From the NCBI RefSeq assembly GCF_021730435.1, contig NZ_JABWGX010000036.1, forward strand, positions 1-37,254: DNA of 37,254 nt. Reading direction: 5' to 3'. A program made the position numbers and the translations under genes. Below are positions 15,957 to 23,053 of this stretch, one piece after another. Position 1 is the first letter of the stretch, and every line of letters begins with the position of its first letter. The stretch comes from Xanthobacter agilis. GTDB lineage: Bacteria; Pseudomonadota; Alphaproteobacteria; Rhizobiales; Xanthobacteraceae. Under the pieces are notes generated by a model. The model did no database searches. It saw only the letters and a list, made by a program, of their open reading frames with translations, and had not been told where the DNA came from.

Positions 15957-16310
15957 GTCTCCGTAGCTCAGCAGGATAGAGCACAGGTTTCCTAAAATTG
16001 GGCACCCGTGGCGGAAACGCCCGGTGTGAATCCGCTCAAAGTCGGGGAAAGCTTCGGCCCGCAGCTTCGGCTTGCGGCCATGCCAATCCCGAGCCAAGCC
16101 TTCCGGCCCATGCATCCGCAGGTCCGCGAAGGAAGGTGTAGAGACTAGACGGGCGGCGCCTAAAGCCTTTCGGGAAAACCCGGCGGGCCACGGCGAAGGG
16201 ATAGTCCAGACCACGAACGCCGGCCGCCTTCGGGCGCGCAGCCGGCGGCGGCGAAAGCCGAGGTGGGATGAAACCTGGGGTCGCGTGTTCGAGTCACGCC
16301 GGGGACACCA
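15957..16310 (+). tRNA. tRNA-Arg(CCU), interrupted by a group I intron
   Basis: The 5' exon is 15957-15993: acceptor strand GTCTCCG, D-stem GCTC/GAGC, anticodon stem CAGGT and loop TTCCT. The 3' exon is 16271-16310: AA, stem ACCTG, variable loop GGGTC, T-arm GCGTG-TTCGAGT-CACGC, acceptor CGGGGAC, discriminator A and an encoded CCA. Spliced, they give a 77-nt tRNA with a 7-nt anticodon loop TTCCTAA and anticodon CCU. The acceptor pairs throughout with one G-U wobble. The intron lies directly after the anticodon. Confidence 0.93.
15994..16270 (+). ncRNA. Group I self-splicing intron (Azoarcus-like, probably IC3) in tRNA-Arg(CCU)
   Basis: A 277-nt insertion begins after the last anticodon base, a U, and ends in G, as group I introns require. 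The core closely follows the well-studied Azoarcus tRNA-Ile intron: GAGCCAAGCC near 16091-16100 (P4 region), AAGGTGTAGAGACTAGACGG at 16133-16152, and GAAGGGATAGTCCAGA near 16195. P7 forms from GACTA (16143-16147) and TAGTC (16202-16206). There is no room for a homing endonuclease. Introns at this tRNA-Arg site are known in some alphaproteobacteria, so the position is expected and splicing should be protein-independent. Confidence 0.92.
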
Positions 16311-16385
16311 TTTTCCTCTCCGCCATTGGCGGAAGGCAGGCGGGCAGAAAGAAGCACGGGCGGGTCTTCCGCGCACGGCGTGCCG

Positions 16386-16490
16386 AGAGCATTTCCGGTG
16401 AACTCCCGCTCACCCGGAATGCTCTAAGTCTTTGTTTTGTCGCAATTCCAGGCGCAAAACCGCTGAACGCTTTTGCTGGAATTGCTCTAG
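16386..16490. repeat. Hyphomicrobiales-type interspersed double-hairpin element
   Basis: Two adjacent imperfect palindromes are present. The first runs AGAGCATTTCCGG to CCGGAATGCTCT (16386-16425). The second pairs GCAATTCCA (16442-16450) with TGGAATTGC (16477-16485), with an inner GCAAAA/TTTTGC stem. They are joined by AAGTCTTTGTTTTGTC, and the element ends with GCTCTAG. I recognise this as a non-coding repeat found in many intergenic regions of Hyphomicrobiales genomes. It is non-autonomous and of unknown function; similar elements may act in mRNA 3' ends or as MITE-like units. Confidence 0.75.
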
Positions 16491-16743
16491 GTGCCCCGCG
16501 CCGGGGTACCCGCGCAGAGCCATCGGCCAAGAATGGACGGGACCGGGACGGCATCTTCCCCACCGGCACCGCACCCGCCCCACGTCCAACAACACCGTGG
16601 GGTCTTTCCCCTCTGCATCATCAGGCGCACCGCGCCCGCAGATCATCACGGCGACCATCCGTTGCTCCATCCGGCCGCCTCCCGCGCACCATCAAGATTG
16701 CGGCAAGGTTGCTTCCGGCCCCGCGCCGGCGGCACATTGGCCC

Positions 16744-16808
16744 GCCGGTCCTTTGGGCGCGCCGGTCTTTTGGCCCGCCGGTTCTCTTGGCATCGGTCCT
16801 TTTGGCGC
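16744..16808. repeat. Imperfect tandem repeat, four 16-17-bp units
   Basis: Four units follow the pattern GCCGGTC(C/T)TTTGG(G/C)C(G/C)C: 16744-16760, 16761-16776, 16777-16792 and 16793-16808. They lie 60-125 bp upstream of the beta-lactamase start, where they could affect its promoter or leader RNA. Confidence 0.75.
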
Positions 16809-16869
16809 CGTTTTCTCCCCCTATCGGCCGGCCCACCCGGTTCAGCGGGGTCCTGCGGATGGAGACACC

Positions 16870-17733
16870 GTGCTTCTCACCCGACGCCAGATTCTCGCCG
16901 GCGGCGCGCTCCTTGCGGCCACGGGACCGTCACAGGCGCGGACCGACGATATGACGCGGCAGCTCGCCGCGATCGAGGCGCGCACCGGCGGGCGGCTCGG
17001 GGTGGCGCTCCATGACACCGGCACCGGCCGCCGCCTAACCTACCGCGCCGACGCGCGCTTTCCCCTCAACAGCACCTTCAAGGCCTTCGCCTGCGCCGCG
17101 GTGCTGGCCCAGGTGGATGCCGGCCGCGCCAGCCTCGATACCCTCGTGCCGTTCACGCCCGCCGACCTTGTTCCCTATTCGCCCGTGACCGAAAAGCATG
17201 TGGGGACTGGCATGAACCTTGGCGCCCTGTGCGCGGCGGCCACCGCCGTGAGCGACAATACCGCCGCCAACCTGATCCTGGCGCAGATCGGCGGTCCCGA
17301 GGGCCTCACCCGCTTTCTGCGCCGCATCGGCGACGACACCACCCGGCTGGATCGCTGGGAGCCGGAGCTGAACACGGCCACCCCCGGCGATCCCCGCGAC
17401 ACCACCACCCCCGCGGCCGCCGCCCGCAGTCTCGAAGCGCTGGTGCTGGGCGACCACCTCTCCGCCGCCTCCCGGACCCAGCTCACCGCCTGGCTGATGG
17501 CGGACGCCGTCGCCGGCCCGCTGCTGCGCGCCGCCGTGCCAGCCGGCTGGCGCATCGCCGACCGCACCGGCGCCGGCGGCCACGGCTCGCGCGGCATCAT
17601 CGCCGTTGCATGGCCACCGGACGGCGCGTCGATCGTGGTCGCTATTTACCTCACTCAGACCGACCTGTCCCTCGACGCCCGCAATGGCGCGATCGCCGAG
17701 GTCGGCCGGCTGCTGGTGGCCGACCGGCGCTGA
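16870..17733 (+). CDS. Class A beta-lactamase, Tat-type signal
   Basis: A 287-aa serine beta-lactamase. All class A landmarks are present: STFK with nucleophile Ser68 (Ambler 70), SDN at 128-130, omega-loop WEPELN with Glu164 (Ambler 166), and a final-strand triad RTG at 232-234. The triad has Arg in place of the usual Lys234, as in carbenicillin-hydrolysing (CARB/PSE) and some environmental enzymes. The N-terminus TRRQILAGGALLAA is a likely twin-arginine export signal. The start is a GTG after GGAGA; upstream sequence in frame is low-complexity and unlike a signal. No adjacent ampR-like regulator is seen. It probably encodes an intrinsic chromosomal penicillinase of the periplasm. Confidence 0.9.
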   Translation: MLLTRRQILAGGALLAATGPSQARTDDMTRQLAAIEARTGGRLGVALHDTGTGRRLTYRADARFPLNSTFKAFACAAVLAQVDAGRASLDTLVPFTPADLVPYSPVTEKHVGTGMNLGALCAAATAVSDNTAANLILAQIGGPEGLTRFLRRIGDDTTRLDRWEPELNTATPGDPRDTTTPAAAARSLEALVLGDHLSAASRTQLTAWLMADAVAGPLLRAAVPAGWRIADRTGAGGHGSRGIIAVAWPPDGASIVVAIYLTQTDLSLDARNGAIAEVGRLLVADRR

Positions 17734-17750
17734 GCGGTGGCCACGGGGCG

Positions 17751-18371
17751 TCAGGCGCCGCGCTTGCGGAACACCAAAGAAAGATTGTTGGCCGGCATGG
17801 CCACCACTTCGGCGAGATGGAGCCCCTGCCCGGCGGCGCAGGCGTCCACCTCCTCCAGCAGCCGCAGCCCCCAGCGGGGATCGCGGCGCTTAAGGTCCTG
17901 GTCAAACGCCGTGTTGCTCTCCGGTGTGATCGCGCCGGCGCGACGGAACGCGCCATAAATATAGAGCGGCCCGCCCGGTGGCAGATGGCGCGCGGCGCCG
18001 CGCATCAGCCCTTCAGTCGCCGCCCAGGGGCTGATGTGCAGCATGTTGATGCACACCATCGCGTCCACCGCGTCCACCGGCCATTCGGCGGCGCTCGCGT
18101 CGAGGGCGAGGGGGGCGCGCGCGTTGGCAACCCCCTCGGCGGCGATCCAGGCGGCGATGGAGGCCCGCGCCTCGGGCGAGGGGTCCGATGGCTGCCACAT
18201 CAGATCCGGCCGCTTGCGCGCCATGAAGATGGCATGCTCGCCCGAGCCGCTGGCCAGTTCCAGAACGCGCGCGGCAGGCGCCAAAAGCGGGTCCAGCACC
18301 GCAAAGATGGGCTCCCGGTTGCGCGCCACCGATGGCGCGGACAAGCGGGCCTGCGTTTCGAAATCGGACAC
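17751..18371 (-). CDS. DUF938 family SAM-dependent methyltransferase-like protein
   Basis: A 206-aa class I methyltransferase-like protein of the DUF938 type: SAPSVARNREPI near the N-terminus, the SAM-binding VLELASGSGEHA, QPSDP, and the later CINMLHISPWAATEGLM and LYIYGAFRRAG segments. The substrate is unknown for the family. The GTG start at 18371 follows an excellent GAGGGAGGAAG, while further upstream codons lack both motif and ribosome-binding site. It is convergent with the beta-lactamase, only 17 bp from its stop. Confidence 0.88.
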   Translation of the reverse strand: MSDFETQARLSAPSVARNREPIFAVLDPLLAPAARVLELASGSGEHAIFMARKRPDLMWQPSDPSPEARASIAAWIAAEGVANARAPLALDASAAEWPVDAVDAMVCINMLHISPWAATEGLMRGAARHLPPGGPLYIYGAFRRAGAITPESNTAFDQDLKRRDPRWGLRLLEEVDACAAGQGLHLAEVVAMPANNLSLVFRKRGA

Positions 18372-18579
18372 GGCTTCCTCCCTCGGCGGCTCGCCCAGGT
18401 CCCGGGCCGGACCAGCGGACCGCACCCGTCGCACGGCGGCGCGGGAACGTCACCCCCGATGTTGCCCGAGGCGGCACGGACCCTCAACCGGCGGCGCGGC
18501 AACGTAGCGTAAGAAAGGGTGAAGGGGCGAGGTGGGCGGCCCCCTTCAAGGTCGCCGCCGATTGCGATACCATGAGTCC

Positions 18580-19578
18580 ATGCAACGACCCGTTCCCAAA
18601 GCGTCGGCCGGCAGAGACCCTGCGGCCGGCGGCCGAGCTGCGTCGGCTGCCGCGCCTGTGCGCCTGGAGCTGCGGGCCGGCGCCGCGCGCGTCGCCGCCG
18701 GCGTGCTCGCCGCATGGACGGTGGCGGGGCCGCTTCCGGCTGTGGGCGCCGCGCGCACCACCACGCCCAAGCCGGTCGCGTGCGTGCCGGCGGCCGCCTC
18801 GGCGGACCCGTCCACCCGCATCGTCGCGCTGACGGAAGATGGCAGCCTGAAGCTGGAGGACGGCCGGCGCTTCGTGCCAAACCGCATCGTCCTGCCCACC
18901 CGGCTGGAGCCGGCCCCGGATGTGGCGAACGCGGCGGCCCGTGCCGTCATCGACGCGATCGCGGGGCGTCCCATCACATTGTCGCGCACGGCGCCCGATC
19001 GTCACGGACGCCTGACCGGCGATGCGCGGCTATCAAATACCTCCGACGCCGAGGGCGACCTGGCCGCGCTCCTGGTCTTCGCCGGCGCCGCCTATACCGC
19101 GGCGGATGCGCCCTGCGCGCCGCCGTTGCTGGCGTTGGAGGCGCAGGCGCGCCGCGCCCGGCGGGGATTGTGGGCGCGGCCGGGGGCCATCGCCACCGCT
19201 GGCGACCCGCAGGCCATGGGCTTGCACCGGGGCCTTTATACCGTTGCGGAAGGCCAAATCCTAACGGTTGGCGTGCGGCGCGAACGGACCTATCTGAATT
19301 TCGGTGAAACATGGCGGCAGGATTTCACGGTTATCGTGCCAACCGCGGATTTCGCCATAATCTTGGAGCATGGCCACGATCAAGGCCAAGGTAACGGCCA
19401 AGATGGCGGCTCAGGTTATGGCGGCTCAGGTTCCGGTCGTGATCCCGACGTGCTGCGGAACGCGCGGGTTCGTGTGCGCGGCGTGGTCCGCGAACAGGGT
19501 GGGCCGGCGATCATGGTCAGGTCACAGGCCGACATCGAGCGGCTGGCGGATCGGACGGGAAGCGAGGACAGACGGTGA
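18580..19578 (+). CDS. Exported thermonuclease (SNase)-like protein, probably degenerate
   Basis: A 332-aa protein with an Ala-rich N-terminal segment that looks like a signal (about residues 30-55). An OB-fold region related to staphylococcal nuclease follows: RIVALTEDGSLKLEDGRRF, then DRHGRLTGDARL and LEAQARRARRGLWARP, which corresponds to the conserved C-terminal helix of SNase. The canonical DGDT and RL-GIDAPE catalytic segments are not present in recognisable form, so nuclease activity is doubtful. A Gly/Gln/Asp-rich linker (around 19369-19450) separates a C-terminal strand-rich segment. The start ATG at 18580 has no strong ribosome-binding site. The stop overlaps the M48 protease start by 4 bp, so the two proteins probably act together. 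Confidence 0.7.
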   Translation: MQRPVPKASAGRDPAAGGRAASAAAPVRLELRAGAARVAAGVLAAWTVAGPLPAVGAARTTTPKPVACVPAAASADPSTRIVALTEDGSLKLEDGRRFVPNRIVLPTRLEPAPDVANAAARAVIDAIAGRPITLSRTAPDRHGRLTGDARLSNTSDAEGDLAALLVFAGAAYTAADAPCAPPLLALEAQARRARRGLWARPGAIATAGDPQAMGLHRGLYTVAEGQILTVGVRRERTYLNFGETWRQDFTVIVPTADFAIILEHGHDQGQGNGQDGGSGYGGSGSGRDPDVLRNARVRVRGVVREQGGPAIMVRSQADIERLADRTGSEDRR

Positions 19579-21086
19579 GCGTTGAGGCCCTAAACGCGTG
19601 CATGCTCCGGCGTGATGCGCCGCGGCGTCGGCTGCGGACGGGCACTTTTGCCTTCGTTCTACCGCTGGTGCTGCTGCTCGTCGGCTGCTCGACGGCGGAT
19701 CTCGACCAGGTGAGCACGCCCCTGTCCGGCACCGCCACGGCCTCCGAATATGCGGACATGTCGCCGGCGCAACGGCGCGAGCATGAGCGGCTGGTGGCCA
19801 GCTACGGCGGGTCCTACAACGATCCCGAGCTGAAGGCGCTCATTCAGCAGGTGGTGGAACGCCTCGTGGCGGCCTCCGAGCGGCCTGACCTGAAATACCG
19901 CGTCACGGTGCTGAACTCCCCGGCCGTGAATGCGTTCGCCTTGCCGGACGGCTCCTTGTACGTCACCCGCGGGCTGCTGGCGCTGGCCAACGACACTTCG
20001 GAAATGTCCTCGGTGCTGTCGCACGAGATGGCCCATGTCATCGCCCGCCACGCCAATATCCGCGAGGATCAGGTGAAGCAGGCGGTGCTGGTGAGCCGCG
20101 TCATCTCCGACGTGGTCAACGATCCCGATCTCGGGGCGCTGGCCATGCAGAAAAGCCAGCGCACCCTTGCCTCCTTCTCCCGCGGGCAGGAGCTGGAGGC
20201 GGACGCCATCGGCGTCGGCATCGCCTCGCGCGCGGGCTTCGATCCCTATGGCGCGTCACGTTTCCTGACCGACATGGGCAAGTCGTCGGACATGCGGTCC
20301 ACCACGCTCGGCGGCTCCACCACCACGCCGGACATGGATTTCCTGTCCTCGCACCCGGCGACCCCGGAACGCATTTCCATCGCCATTGCCAACGCCCGCC
20401 AATATGCGGCGCCCGGTGCCGGCGAGCGCGACCGCGCCGCTTATCTCTCCGCCATCGACGGCATGGTGTACGGGGACGATCCCAAGGAAGGCTTTGTGCG
20501 CGGGCGCAAGTTCTTCCATCCCAAGCTCGGCTTCACCTTCACCGCGCCGGAAGGCTTCTCGCTGGAAAACACCTCCCAGGCGGTGCTGGGCGCCACCGGC
20601 TCCGGCCGCGAGGCGCTGCGGCTCGACGCGGTGCGCGTGAGCCCGGACCAGTCGCTGGCGCAATATCTCTCCTCGGGCTGGATCGACGGCGTGGAGATCA
20701 ACACGGTGGAGACCCTGTCCGTGAACGGCTTCACAGCCGCCACCGCGATCGCCCGTGGCGAACAGTGGTCGTTCCGCATGTTCGCCATCCGCTTCGGCTC
20801 GGACGTGTACCGCCTCATCTTCGCCGCCCGCGACCTGACGCCGGAGCTGGACCAGCGCTTCCGCGCCGCCGCCGACACCTTCCGCCGGGTGTCATCGGGA
20901 GAAGCCGAGACTGTGAAGCCGCTGCGGGTGCGCATCGTCACCGTCGGCTTCGGCGATACCCCCGAGAAGCTCGCCACCCGCATGCAGGTGCCGGACCGCC
21001 ACCTGGAACGGTTCCTCGTGCTCAACGGCTTGGACAGCAATGCCAAGCTGAAATACGGCGACAAGCTCAAGATCATTTCCGAATAG
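19575..21086 (+). CDS. M48 family metalloprotease lipoprotein with LysM-like C-terminus
   Basis: A 503-aa Zn-dependent protease of the M48 (BepA/YfgC-like) family. The lipobox LLVGC gives Cys38, so the mature protein is probably anchored to a membrane on the periplasmic side. The zinc site is HEMAH (His150, Glu151, His154), and the third ligand is in GQELEADAIG. A typical SSHPATPERI segment follows. The last 55 residues (VTVGFGDTPEKLATRM...NAKLKYGDKLKIISE) resemble a LysM-type wall-binding unit. Homologues assist outer-membrane protein quality control. The GTG start overlaps the upstream gene (GTGA) and follows GAGGA; an internal ATG at 19602 is the alternative. Confidence 0.9.
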   Translation: MSVEALNACMLRRDAPRRRLRTGTFAFVLPLVLLLVGCSTADLDQVSTPLSGTATASEYADMSPAQRREHERLVASYGGSYNDPELKALIQQVVERLVAASERPDLKYRVTVLNSPAVNAFALPDGSLYVTRGLLALANDTSEMSSVLSHEMAHVIARHANIREDQVKQAVLVSRVISDVVNDPDLGALAMQKSQRTLASFSRGQELEADAIGVGIASRAGFDPYGASRFLTDMGKSSDMRSTTLGGSTTTPDMDFLSSHPATPERISIAIANARQYAAPGAGERDRAAYLSAIDGMVYGDDPKEGFVRGRKFFHPKLGFTFTAPEGFSLENTSQAVLGATGSGREALRLDAVRVSPDQSLAQYLSSGWIDGVEINTVETLSVNGFTAATAIARGEQWSFRMFAIRFGSDVYRLIFAARDLTPELDQRFRAAADTFRRVSSGEAETVKPLRVRIVTVGFGDTPEKLATRMQVPDRHLERFLVLNGLDSNAKLKYGDKLKIISE

Positions 21087-21103
21087 GCCCCCGTCGCCTC
21101 CGC

Positions 21104-21128
21104 GCGATCCCCCCGCGCGGGGGATCGC
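21104..21128. terminator. Strong hairpin downstream of the M48 gene
   Basis: A perfect 10-bp stem, GCGATCCCCC/GGGGGATCGC, with loop CGCGC begins 18 nt after the M48 stop. There is no T-tract, so it could be a Rho-assisted terminator or an mRNA 3'-end stabiliser rather than a classical intrinsic terminator. A second, imperfect hairpin (CTTGTTGC/GCAGCAAG, 21135-21153) follows. Confidence 0.5.
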
Positions 21129-21231
21129 AAGACGCTTGTTGCAATGCAGCAAGATGCGCCTCATCTTATAGCCGGCAAATCAATCTCGGATGGAGACTTA
21201 GGTGTCTCGGTGAGAAGGGATGGACGCGGCC

Positions 21232-22905
21232 ATGACGTTTTCCGTCACCCTGATCGACCTTGTGGGTTATGCGGCGCTGCTGCTGTGGGGCACCCACATG
21301 GTGCGCAGCGCGGTGGAACGCGCCCTCGGCCCGCGCCTCAAGGCGGTGCTGGCGCGAGCGTTGCGCAATCGCTGGCAGGGGTTCGCGGCGGGGCTCGCCA
21401 TCACCGCTCTGCTCCAGAGCAGCACCGCCACCGCCTTCATGGTGTCCGGCTTCGCCGCTGCCGGGCTGGTGGGCCTGGTGCCGGCGCTGGCCGCCATGCT
21501 CGGCGCCAATGTGGGCACCACCCTGATCGTGCAGGTGCTCTCGTTTGATGTGGCGGCCGCGGCCCCGGCGCTGATCCTCGCCGGCTTCATCATGTTCCGC
21601 TCGGCGCGGGGCTCGGTGGCCCACGATCTCGGGCGGGCGGTCATCGGTCTCGGGCTGATCCTGCTCGCCTTGCACCAGCTCGTGGACCTGATGCGACCGC
21701 TGGAGGATGCCCCTTCCCTGCGCCTGCTGCTGGGCGCGGTCGCCACCGTGCCGGTGCTGGACGTGATTCTCGCGGCGGCCCTCACCTGGGCGGTGCATTC
21801 CTCGGTGGCGGTGGTGCTGATCGTGATGTCGTTGGCGAGCCAGGGCGTGGTCCCGCCCAACGCCGCGTTCGCCCTCATCCTCGGCGCCAATCTCGGCAGC
21901 GCGCTGGCGCCAGCGCTGGAGGCGACCGGCGGCTCCGAGCCCGCCGCCCGCCGCCTGCCGGTGGGCAACCTCATCAACCGGGTTCTGGGCGTGGCCCTGG
22001 CGCTCGCCTTCATCGAGCCCATCGGCCGCTTCATGGTGACGCTTCAGGGCGATCCCGGCCGCGCCGCGGCGGATTTCCACACCCTGTTCAATCTGGTCAC
22101 GGCGGCGCTGTTCCTGCCGGCGCTGGGTCCGTTCTCGAAGCTGCTGCGTCGCCTGTATCCCGACCGGGCCGATGCCGCCGACCCGACCCGCCCCCTCTAT
22201 CTGTCGCCCGGTGCCCACGACACCCCGATCGTGGCGGTGGGCGCGGCCGCGCGCGAGGCGCTGCGCCTTGCCGACACGGTGGACCACATGCTGGCCGGCG
22301 CCCGCGACGCGCTGCTGCACGGCGATCGCCGGCGCATGGCCGAAACCCAGCAGATGGATGACATCCTCGACCGGCTCAACAGCGAGATCAAAACCTATCT
22401 CACCGCCCTCGACCCCGCCGACCTGACCACCGCCGACCGGGCGCGGGTGGACGAGATCCTCACCTTCGCCACCAACATGGAACAGGCCGGCGATGTGGTG
22501 AACCGCAACCTGCTGCTCCATGCCTCGAAGCGGCTGAACCGGGGCCTGTCCTTCTCCCCGGAAGGACGGACCGAGCTTCAGGCCCTCCTCGACCGGCTCG
22601 GCGACAACGTGCGGCTCGCCGCCTCCCTGTTCATGACCGCCGACCCGCGCGCGGCGCGGCTGCTGGCCGGCGAGAAGGCGGCCTTCCGCGCCAGCGAAAG
22701 CCTCGCCACCCGCACCCATTTCGACCATCTGCGCTCGGGGCTCGTTCACCTCGCCGAGGCCAGCACCCTGCATCTTGACCTCATCCGCGACCTGAAGCTC
22801 ATCAATGCCCACATCGTGGCGGCGGCGGCCTATCCGGTGCTGGAGCGCAGCGGCGAACTGCTCGTCAGCCGCCTGTCGGAGGATGCCGCCGCTCCCCCGG
22901 CCTGA
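21232..22905 (+). CDS. Na/Pi cotransporter family protein (YjbB/NptA-type) with PhoU-like tail
   Basis: A protein of about 557 aa. The N-terminal two thirds are polytopic, with two inverted Na/Pi-cotransporter repeats; the first carries the family signature LLQSSTATAFM, and the second has VHSSVAVVLIVMS at the equivalent place. GANVGTTL and GANLGSAL follow the two repeats. After about residue 325 a helical PhoU-like domain follows (DTVDHMLAGARDALLHGD; MEQAGDVVNRNLLLHASKR). It probably moves phosphate or a related anion across the inner membrane. The ATG at 21232 is preferred because the purine stretch GAGAAGGG abuts the alternative ATG at 21220 with no spacing. It stands alone on its strand. 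Confidence 0.88.
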   Translation: MTFSVTLIDLVGYAALLLWGTHMVRSAVERALGPRLKAVLARALRNRWQGFAAGLAITALLQSSTATAFMVSGFAAAGLVGLVPALAAMLGANVGTTLIVQVLSFDVAAAAPALILAGFIMFRSARGSVAHDLGRAVIGLGLILLALHQLVDLMRPLEDAPSLRLLLGAVATVPVLDVILAAALTWAVHSSVAVVLIVMSLASQGVVPPNAAFALILGANLGSALAPALEATGGSEPAARRLPVGNLINRVLGVALALAFIEPIGRFMVTLQGDPGRAAADFHTLFNLVTAALFLPALGPFSKLLRRLYPDRADAADPTRPLYLSPGAHDTPIVAVGAAAREALRLADTVDHMLAGARDALLHGDRRRMAETQQMDDILDRLNSEIKTYLTALDPADLTTADRARVDEILTFATNMEQAGDVVNRNLLLHASKRLNRGLSFSPEGRTELQALLDRLGDNVRLAASLFMTADPRAARLLAGEKAAFRASESLATRTHFDHLRSGLVHLAEASTLHLDLIRDLKLINAHIVAAAAYPVLERSGELLVSRLSEDAAAPPA

Positions 22906-22969
22906 CCGACCGACCCCGGAAAGTCCGTGAGCCACCTTGCGATCTGCGGCCCGGCGTGGATAATGCGCC

Positions 22970-23047
22970 CACGGCCTGGGGTGCCGCGTGCGCACGCGGC
23001 TGAGATCACACCCATCGAACCTGTCTGGATCATACCAGCGTAGGGAG
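22970..23047 (+). promoter_or_regulatory. TPP riboswitch (THI element) in front of thiOSGE
   Basis: The THI-box parts are present in order: GGGGTGCCG, the GCGTG/CACGC stem, GGCTGAGATCACACCC, GAACCTG, and TGGATCATACCAGCGTAGGGA. The last part, TAGGGAG (23041-23047), also serves as the Shine-Dalgarno of thiO. TPP binding should therefore directly mask translation initiation. No separate terminator hairpin with a T-tract is visible, consistent with translational control. Confidence 0.93.
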
Positions 23048-23053
23048 ATGCCG

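Larger units (their letters stand above)
16311..16869. other. 560-bp gene-free region holding two repeat structures
   Basis: Between the tRNA and the beta-lactamase no gene is supported. The region holds a double-hairpin interspersed repeat (16386-16490) and a four-copy imperfect tandem repeat (16744-16808); the rest shows nothing recognisable. The beta-lactamase promoter should lie near its end, but no clear -35/-10 pair is visible. Confidence 0.6.

Noticed and set aside
14346-16376. 676-codon open frame on the minus strand across ggpS, the tRNA and the intron
   Set aside because: It is antisense to a strongly supported coding gene and runs through the tRNA and ribozyme. Composition is Gly/Arg/His/Gln-rich as expected for a high-GC shadow frame, with no ribosome-binding site.
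16386-16490. Insertion sequence or CRISPR-like repeat
   Set aside because: No transposase, no terminal target duplication and no regular repeat-spacer pattern; it fits a non-coding interspersed hairpin element.
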